Source: Patella vulgata (taxonomy: Eukaryota; Mollusca; Gastropoda; Patellidae). From it: 64,000 bases of DNA. Below are positions 57,205 through 64,000 of the stretch, piece after piece. A program made the translations under genes and the position numbers. Numbering within the stretch: position 1 is the stretch's first letter; each line of letters begins with the position of its first letter. The notes under the pieces were generated by a model. That model was not told the origin of the DNA. It ran no database searches and worked only from the letters and a program-made list of their open reading frames with translations. The stretch is taken from NCBI RefSeq assembly GCF_932274485.2, contig NC_065886.2, positions 14,893,501 through 14,957,500 of the forward strand, given 5' to 3'.

Positions 57205-57556
57205 TGAAATTGGGTTTAACGTCCTACTGTTCTTCTCCGAACTGGGCTAACGAAGACGGGAATACGCCATACAGTGTGATATGAGGGAAATTTTTCCCGG
57301 ACAGCGGCACTACGGCCTACTCTTATATCGAATTCCAACTGTCAAGGGATCTTTTACGTGCACACGGGACCTCGGTTTTTTGTCCCATCCGAACGACTAG
57401 ACAGCTGTCCTTGCCAGGTCCTCCGTCCTGCATCACTGACAAGGTGGAACCACGCCGGAAAATATGGATGAAATTTCTCGGACGAAGTAATGATCGAACA
57501 CCCGACCTCCAGGCTAACGAGCCAGCGTCTTACCCACTTAGCAACCGCGATCCCCA
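57205..57556 (-). repeat. SINE-B, full length
   Basis: On the minus strand it begins with GATCGCGGTTGCTAAGTGGG, which contains an A-box-like match. The B-box region (GGTGTTCGATCA), body and tail follow, ending GGACGTTAAACCCAATTTC. It is the most complete SINE-B here. Confidence 0.9.
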
Positions 57557-57559
57557 TAA

Positions 57560-58640
57560 CTTACGGCATCACGTCAATAATGAAGATGCCCCTTTAATAA
57601 ATCATACTACCATCTCCCATCTTCGGTTTCGGTTGCCCTTCTTTATTATAAACAACTTCGTCATGCCGTCCAATTAGCTTGATGTTCTTGATATACTCTT
57701 TCTAGCAGCTGCCAAGCAAATTGTCCTGAGGAAACCAAACGTTCAACAACGCCAATGGGATCGAGAGGAGCATAAAATTTGGGAAAATATATGTAAATCC
57801 ACCCTAGCCCAACCTGTTAAATCTAATAATATTGGTTGACTCTCCGATCTAGACGTTTTCTCTTTGCATAAATCGACCTATCGTACTATAAAAAATTGTC
57901 TACCCCCTGACATGACAGTAAAAACATTATCTGCTTCAGTTAGCCAACCTGGGGGACATTTACTAATCCAACCATCATCCATACCTTCAATGGATAACTT
58001 CTATTCATACCATGAGGTCCCATGTACATGTATAATTCAATTATGGCAATTATGTTTTTTTTTCTGTCATGTTTTTGTCTGTTTTTTTCTGTCATGTTTT
58101 TGTCTGTTTTGAATTTTTCTGTGTACTTTTGTTTATGTTGTATGCTGCCTCTTGCAGGCTTTAAAACAAAAAATCTTATCTCATCTTTATGCAAATATAT
58201 ATTTCATTCAAACCAAGATGGCTACGTGTTTAAAAAAAAAACAAAACTAAGTACCATTTGGAATCCTGTCTCATCGTTATGTTCATTTTTTATGTTGTAT
58301 GCCAATCTGATTAAAACACAGATCCAATTTCGTTTCGTTTTTATAGTTCAAAATTTCGATTTTACTTGTCTTTACTACATGTAGTGTCGGCCATCGAAAG
58401 TATAAAAAAGGAAACGAAATATAGATCTATATTTTAATTAGATTGGTTGTATGCTGCCTCCTGTCTTGTCCTATCTTATTCTTAACACTAAGAATCTTGT
58501 CTCAATGAAATACGACAATGGGAGTGTCATGGACAGCGTCTAGTTATTCGGATGGAATATAAAACTGAGGTCCCATGTACATGTTAACCACTCAGGCTTC
58601 CCAATGTTAAAACAAATGCCCAAAACAACAACACTAGGAA
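57560..58640. other. Unassigned stretch with homopolymer-rich repeats
   Basis: No recognisable gene. TTTTTCTGTCATGTTTTTGT is tandemly repeated at about 58,058-58,110. Short SINE-B pieces (GGACAGCGTCTAGTTATTCG) appear near 58,530. Confidence 0.4.
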
Positions 58641-58654
58641 CTATGCGTGGGCTT

Positions 58655-58885
58655 TAGATCTTAAGGTCTATCACTGAGTCAAGTGGCAGGGTTTCGACCC
58701 CACACTTTGAAGAAGTACATGTTAGGTCACCTGCCTCGCCTCGTCAGACCTCGTGGGGTTTGCCCCCCCCCCCCCAGTTCACCCCGTACTAAAGATTCCT
58801 ACGCGGAAGCGAATTATTGAAATAAAATTTACCATATGTTAGTTCCGTCATGGCATAGTTAGTTTTTAGTGGACGTTAAACTGCT
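58655..58885 (+). repeat. SINE-A, diverged, head eroded
   Basis: GTCTATCACTGAGTCAAGTGG, GAATTATTGAAATAAAATTTA and GTGGACGTTAAACTGC follow SINE-A order. Confidence 0.6.
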
Positions 58886-59224
58886 GAACGAAGGTAACGA
58901 CAACACACATTCACATTAAATGTGGGCGCGTCAAGTAATGCTTGTCTCCCTTAGTACTATACATATATATAGGTGTACGTGCCCAATGGATCTTAGTAGG
59001 GCAGACCTGAAATGCTCTACAAAAATACCTATTTACAGACCGCGGCGCCGAGATCTCGGTGCTTACCGTGTTGGGGCCTCCCCAAGAAAATTAGGAAAAC
59101 TTGGCTGCCACAAACGCGTTTTCCTGTTATTCCACGAAAGTTGTCTGTTTTATTCCATCCTAACGACCGGACAGCTGTCCTCGTCAGGCCCTTGACAAGA
59201 GAATGCCGAAGATGCTTTTTTCTG

Positions 59225-59430
59225 TGCCATTCTTGCTCGTGAGTCAAGCAACTTCAAAGTTATCCCATAGCTTTGCAATCGAAATTCCACTCTATGCCGA
59301 CCTGAATTCCAATCATTCCAATCACATAATAATCGATGCCCGTAAAAAGCCCGAAAAATGTCGCACAAAGCAGTGTGGTTCCAGACAAAATATTTTAATC
59401 CATAGTGAATTTAGTACAAACATTTCCAGG
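59225..59430 (+). repeat. Segment duplicated at 62,180-62,375
   Basis: GTGAGTCAAGCAACTTCAAAG, GACCTGAATTCCAATCAT and ATATTTTAATCCATAG occur in the same order near 62.2-62.4 kb. Confidence 0.65.
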
Positions 59431-59964
59431 ATCGGCGGTAGAGGAAGGTATCATCGGCAGCGTCTAGTTATTCGTATGGGATATAAAACTGAGGTCCCAT
59501 GTACATGTTTGTGTGCATGTAAACAAAGAGTAGCCCCCCCCTCTCCCCCACCTATAGCATAATGCATATAATGTATGGCGTATGCACATCTTCATTATCC
59601 CAGTTGATACTGAATTGTAAGACATTTAACTCCATTTGACTTTTTTTCTCTTCATTATGTTTATAGATACTTTGTTTCAATTCAAATATTTGTTAGAAAT
59701 TTAGCCCCAAATATTATTTGAACTAAAGGTTTACAGATGTACTAGCAGAAATACTGTTTTGAAAGAACTAATATAGCTCCTTGCCTGTTGTTCAATCCGA
59801 TTCAATTTGTTGAATCAAATACAGTTTAAACTATTGTTTTACGTCCCATCCGAACGACTAGGCACTGTCCTCTCCAGTCCTATCCATCCTGTACTATTGA
59901 CAAGGGGAAATCGCAATGGAGTTTTCTTGTACATATCTGTGTAAGTGTAGTCAATGTGAATATG

Positions 59965-60165
59965 AGAGAGGGAGAGAGAGAGAGAGAGAGAGGGGGGAGA
60001 GAGGGAGTTCGCTTGCAAGGGGTCTTTAGCAGTGGGAAGAAACCGGCAGGCGACCCTACTCCTTGTCACGTACCACTGGGGAATCGAAACCACGCCAGTT
60101 GATTCAATGAAAGGACTTTTGATACAACGCGCACGCGCTAGCCATTCGGTCACGAGACTGTTAAA
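59965..60165 (-). repeat. SINE-A, inverted, with (GA)n tail
   Basis: A GAGAGA run is followed by the reversed body (AGTTCGCTTGCAAGGGGTC) and head (CGCTAGCCATTCGGTCACG). Internal deletions are present, including the GGACGTTAAACCCC tail. Confidence 0.7.
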
Positions 60166-61225
60166 AGGGTCTCGAATTTGATGTGTATATAAAGCGATGA
60201 TGATGATGACTAACATGGATGACGTTTAAAGTGAAGTGTAGGCCTAACTGAGTAATTTGCATTTTCACTGATGGTTTTACTTCAATAAATAATTAGTTAT
60301 AGATAAGGTTTCAGTTTAAATATGTTTATAATTTGGCCTTAAATCATATCTAAACTAGAGGTTTACAGCTGCATGTGATAGAAATATTGCGGGGTCTAAT
60401 TGAAAGGGTATGTTGGCAGTGGGTTTATATTTTAGTGAAAAAGATCAGGTGTTTCAATGCGATCAATGATTTTACAATACTACTGACAGATTCTGGTCTC
60501 CATTACTTCATAACCATATTACTCAACCAATGTCAAACATATCTCCTGGCTTATCTGACTCTAGCCACCCAGCCCAGCCCATAAACACCACCCACCGACC
60601 CTCGCAGGTCCCTGGGACCCCATTAACGATATAAATATTGGGCTTGTGTGCTCACACATGGTCTTGTGCGTCATACAGCGTCAGCAGTCGCCACACACCT
60701 GAAATACTGTTATCAATTGCAGACATTTGACAGAAAGGGAGATGACTCAGTTTTTTAATCGTAAATGGATTCCAAAATTCCTTGTTCAGCCTCGGCATTT
60801 GTGTTTTGGGTATTTTTGTTTAAATCAAAATTTAACCAATACACTATTCTTTGCCAAGGATAAAGGTATCGGGTGTTTTTGCCAATATTTAATTTATGCC
60901 AACTTCAGAATTATTAGTATAACTATGGCATTTACTCGACAATTATGACGATTTTCACAGGCACTAAATCGATCGAGTTATAACAGACATTTTTCTTAAA
61001 ACTTTCGGATTTGTGTTCCTGGTGTTATAAAATTTCCAAAATTGTATAGTTTGTTTAGTAGGGAGGACCTTGTAGCGGAACTGTGTTTCTAAGCCAGCTA
61101 GAAATTTTGGCTGCAGGCCTAATCGCCATTCAACACCGCCCTGACTTGATAGTACATAAGATGAATTTAATAGATTAGGGATCACTAAGTCTCTTTTGGA
61201 CCCGAAAGGCACTGGCAATGACAAA
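60166..61225. other. Intergenic stretch, nothing firm
   Basis: A TATA-like ATATAAATA lies near 60,631 on the + strand, but no coding exon that could belong to it was recognised. Confidence 0.35.
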
Positions 61226-61402
61226 TTAAAACCTATGTAGAATATTGCTTCTTTATTTTGAACAGGATAAAATAACGGATACATTTAAAACCACAATAAA
61301 CTCGAACAAATAATCATATATTATGTGTATATTCAATAATGGATAAAAGGATAAAATAGGAAATTCTTATAACATTGGTGATATCACACACTACGGGAAA
61401 CT

Positions 61403-62915
61403 TTACTGAACTTGACGTGGTAATGACAAAAGACGCTCTAAAAGAGATGACAAGGTTCTCTTTTCGACGTCGGTCTCTGTGGTTGGAGGTGGAAGTGCTG
61501 CGGTGTACTTTGGTATCCATTCCAGCAGATTCTCCTTCAAATCCTCAAAGTCAGACAAAATATCATCCAAAGTGTCAGCAGCATTCGATAGTTGATCCTG
61601 AAAAAAAAATTTAATACAATGATAGTTTTTAAAGATTGCATAGACGTAACTATTCAGTCTTTTTAAATATTTTTAATCATAAATGAACCTAGTTTGTGTG
61701 GAGTGGACTTTAACTTCCATTTCTCTATCTATTCAAAATTACACCAACATTTCGTTTTATTCTTCGGTTGTTTTCTTTACGCCATCTTGAATGGTTCGAT
61801 CATTCCAGTTTCAGCCTTAAAATCAATAGCACCTGTAAGACACGCTACCAGCGTCTTACTCTCTTAGCCACCTCGGCTCGCCAATGTTAAAACAAACCCC
61901 AAAACGCCCGAAAAATTTCCTTTATAAAGCGAGCGCCGAAATACAGCAACTTCAATGTAGTCCAATATAGCCTAACGTAGCTGGCTGACCCGAATTCCAA
62001 ACAATCAACCAGAACGCGAATACAGCAACTTCAATGTAGTCCAATATAACCTAACGTAGCTGGCTGACCCGAATTCCAAACAATCAACCAGTCTTTTAGC
62101 TTCGCCGGTCGTCGCGGGGTACGGGGAAATCGCCCTCTCAGAGAAAAATTTGAAAATTTAACCACCGCAGTGTTCTACTATTCTAGCCCGTGAGTCAAGC
62201 AACTTCAAAGTTGCCCCATGGTTTTGCAACTGAAATCCCACCCGACCTGAATTCCAAATCATCAACTGAGAATGTTGGAGCTGCATTCACAAATAATAAC
62301 CAATGCCCGAAAATGTACAAAGCAGAGTGGTTGCACACAAAATATTTTAATCCATAGCCAATTCAGTACAAATTCGTGGTATTCAATGAAAAAACCCCCC
62401 CAAAACTACAATTCGTGTTTTATTAGATTCCGGGCACATTATTTTGCCAAGCAGGGTGGCCCCAGACATTTTGTTAATCCATAGTCAATTTAGTAGAATT
62501 TCGTGGTATTCAATTAACAGAAAAGTAAAATCAGTGTTTTATTAGACTTCGGGCAAAGATTATATCATAATTTTTATCCCACTTTACCTGTCTACCCAAA
62601 AAGTCACATTGCCCAAAATCAAATTGAGAAATCGTAGTTATTGCCTACTAATGTTTGTTATTAAAAAAAGATATATTACCGCTTTTGTTTCCAGTGCTTC
62701 AGCTCGATTCTTGAGTAGATTTTCTTGTGCCTTATTATCTGTTTCACCTGCCAACTCGTCTAAAAGTTCGGCTTCAGTCTGTGCAGCCGTTGCCTCAGAT
62801 GTTATTCTTGTCTTTTCAATTTGAATCGTATCAGCAAAATCTTGGCCTTTTTCTGTTAACTTATTTAAAAGTTCTGTGGCAGCTGATTTGTCCATGGTTT
62901 CGCCTGTAGGTGAAT
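61403..62915 (-). CDS. Unrecognised secreted-type protein, paralogue B, partial
   Basis: Two minus-strand exons: 62915-62680 and 61597-61403 (TAA at 61405-61403), with intron phases 1 and 0 exactly as in paralogue A. Together they give 143 residues. Exon 2 starts DSPTGET after the shared D codon and contains a charged helical part, ending EALETKA. Exon 3 (DQLSNAADTLDDILSD...YTAALPPPTTETD...LSSLLERLLSLPRQVQ) aligns with A over its whole length. No cysteine is present. The signal-peptide exon is not seen up to 64,000 and probably lies just right of the window. Downstream sequence around AATAAA (about 61,250) also matches that of A. The protein-level difference is far larger than in the 3' UTR motifs, which hints at divergent selection. 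Function unknown. Confidence 0.78.
61935..62100 (+). repeat. Two-copy tandem duplication, 78-bp unit
   Basis: ATACAGCAACTTCAATGTAG through CCAAACAATCAACCAG occurs twice with one or two differences. It lies in the intron of paralogue B. Confidence 0.85.
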
Positions 62916-63051
62916 CTGTGAATATATAAATAGGTAATTCAGTTTGAATGTGCATGTGATGTTTCAAGAGCACTGCCAATATAACGGAAAACCGTTAGGG
63001 TCAATCAAGTCAGAAAAAAAATGCTTCGATGATTACGAGATAGTCAAATTA

Positions 63052-63182
63052 TGGTCTGGATAAGTTAATCAATGTCTAATTAATAATTTAGATAACATTC
63101 AAGGCCTAAAGAAAAACCTGCAATAGGCCTGAAATGTTATCTAAATTATTAATTAGACATTAATCAACTTATCCAGACCATA
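63052..63182 (+). repeat. Inverted dimer of MITE family 1 3' half
   Basis: GTCTGGATAAGTTAATCAAT and its reverse complement (ATTAATCAACTTATCCAGAC) form a near-perfect palindrome around 63,120. The right arm continues into the rest of an inverted family 1 copy up to about 63,460. Confidence 0.85.
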
Positions 63183-63517
63183 ATGAACTCTCGATGCCAT
63201 CGCTAGCCTATGATATTTAGCGGACTGGAATAGATATTTTGAAAAATAATTAAACGTAAAAATGGATAATCGTGACTTTGTTTTTATCGTACCGACTTTA
63301 GTAATGATGATAGAGACTAGCCTAAAATTCAAAAGCTAATATCTTGGGCCAGAGTGGAGCAATTCGACTGAAATTTTCTGAATATTCTATTTACGTTATC
63401 TACTTTTTTAACTATTATAGCGTATTATGTCAATTCTTTATCTAATTTCCAATAATTCCCCTTTAAGTTTTTTTAAATTTGAAGTTATCATTGTTAATGT
63501 CGATGTACAAACTGCCT

Positions 63518-63890
63518 TACTTAAAGTTACAATTTCATATTTTTAAGTTATTTTAAAAATAAAGCCGTAAAATAGATGGTATCTATAAACAGTGCTACCT
63601 TGTTAAAGAATAATCCTATTAATCCTATAATTCACTATTGCCAGTTGAGAAATTGGCAAAAATATCATTTTCAACTTCAAATTCAAACGTTTCAAGATAG
63701 CTATTCCATGGGGGGAATAGGAAAACAAGGGAGATAATTGTGTTATTATTGCCTGTGTCAATGATTTTTAAGTGTGGGAAATAATGCCCATGATCGTATA
63801 ACAGTGAGTTGATAACCTATTGAGCAAAAGACATAGAAATAATTATGTTTTGACTTTCTTAGAAAATATGAAATTCTCGCTTTAACTTGA
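63518..63890 (+). mobile_element. MITE family 3 copy
   Basis: It starts TTAAAGTTACAATTTCATAT and ends near CTTTAA, nearly identical inside to the copy at 42,672-43,018. It lies in intron 1 of paralogue B, or upstream of it. Confidence 0.8.
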
Positions 63891-64000
63891 ATAAAAAGTT
63901 GTTTTTTTTATACAACTTTAAAATGTTTTCTTCTATTCTAATATGTGCGAGTATTAGGCCCTATACTTGAGTCAAAGGCATCGCCAAAAGTAGGTGTAAT

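Noticed and set aside
59012-59562. Overlapping open frames of 72-119 codons near 59.0-59.6 kb
   Set aside because: They overlap repeat segments in several frames on both strands, with no consistent frame, no family resemblance and no splice signals.
60625-60950. Possible + strand gene start near a TATA-like box at 60,631
   Set aside because: No coding exon with a recognisable product or good splice sites follows, so there is only an isolated AT-rich match.

Overview
This is an AT-rich eukaryotic window with many introns. Its genes are split into short exons separated by long, repeat-filled introns with GT-AG borders. Nothing bacterial or organellar is visible. The protein families, plus two abundant tRNA-derived SINE families and a mollusc-style repeat with TACGCCCACA ends, suggest a lophotrochozoan, most likely a mollusc and perhaps a gastropod such as a limpet. 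That assignment is inference from repeat style, not proof.

Layout. (1) 1-12,821, + strand: the 3' part of a Tec/Btk-family cytoplasmic tyrosine kinase gene (end of SH2, linker, whole kinase domain, stop codon) in nine visible exons. One intron holds a nearly intact Tc1-family transposon and a 46-bp minisatellite. (2) About 12.8-23 kb: 3' UTR and gene-poor DNA with MITEs, a large foldback and AT-rich satellites. (3) 23,086-25,581, - strand: a mitochondrial translation initiation factor 3 (MTIF3) gene lacking a recognised first exon. (4) 27,376-48,648, + strand: a complete FIP1L1 gene, a subunit of the mRNA cleavage/polyadenylation complex, with 19 coding exons including three 15-nt microexons. 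Exon sizes sum to 1,455 nt, i.e. 484 codons plus stop. Its introns carry an inverted copy of its own promoter and first exon, a Penelope-like retroelement fossil, a 109-bp minisatellite and nested MITEs. (5) 50,144-52,736 and 61,403-62,915 (running off the right edge), - strand: two tandem paralogues of an unrecognised, cysteine-free, helical, probably secreted protein, with identical intron phases and similar 3' UTRs.

The genes do not form a pathway. The kinase is a signalling protein, MTIF3 acts in mitochondria, FIP1 acts in nuclear 3'-end formation, and the small paralogue pair looks extracellular. MTIF3 and FIP1L1 are divergently arranged and may share a promoter region.

The rest is mobile DNA: two SINE families with different tRNA-like heads but the same 3' tail, at least five MITE families most of which are flanked by TTAA, a pogo-like element carrying other insertions, and several minisatellites. 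The least described items are the tandem secreted-protein family, the inverted FIP1 exon-1 duplication, the FIP1 microexons and the shared SINE tail.
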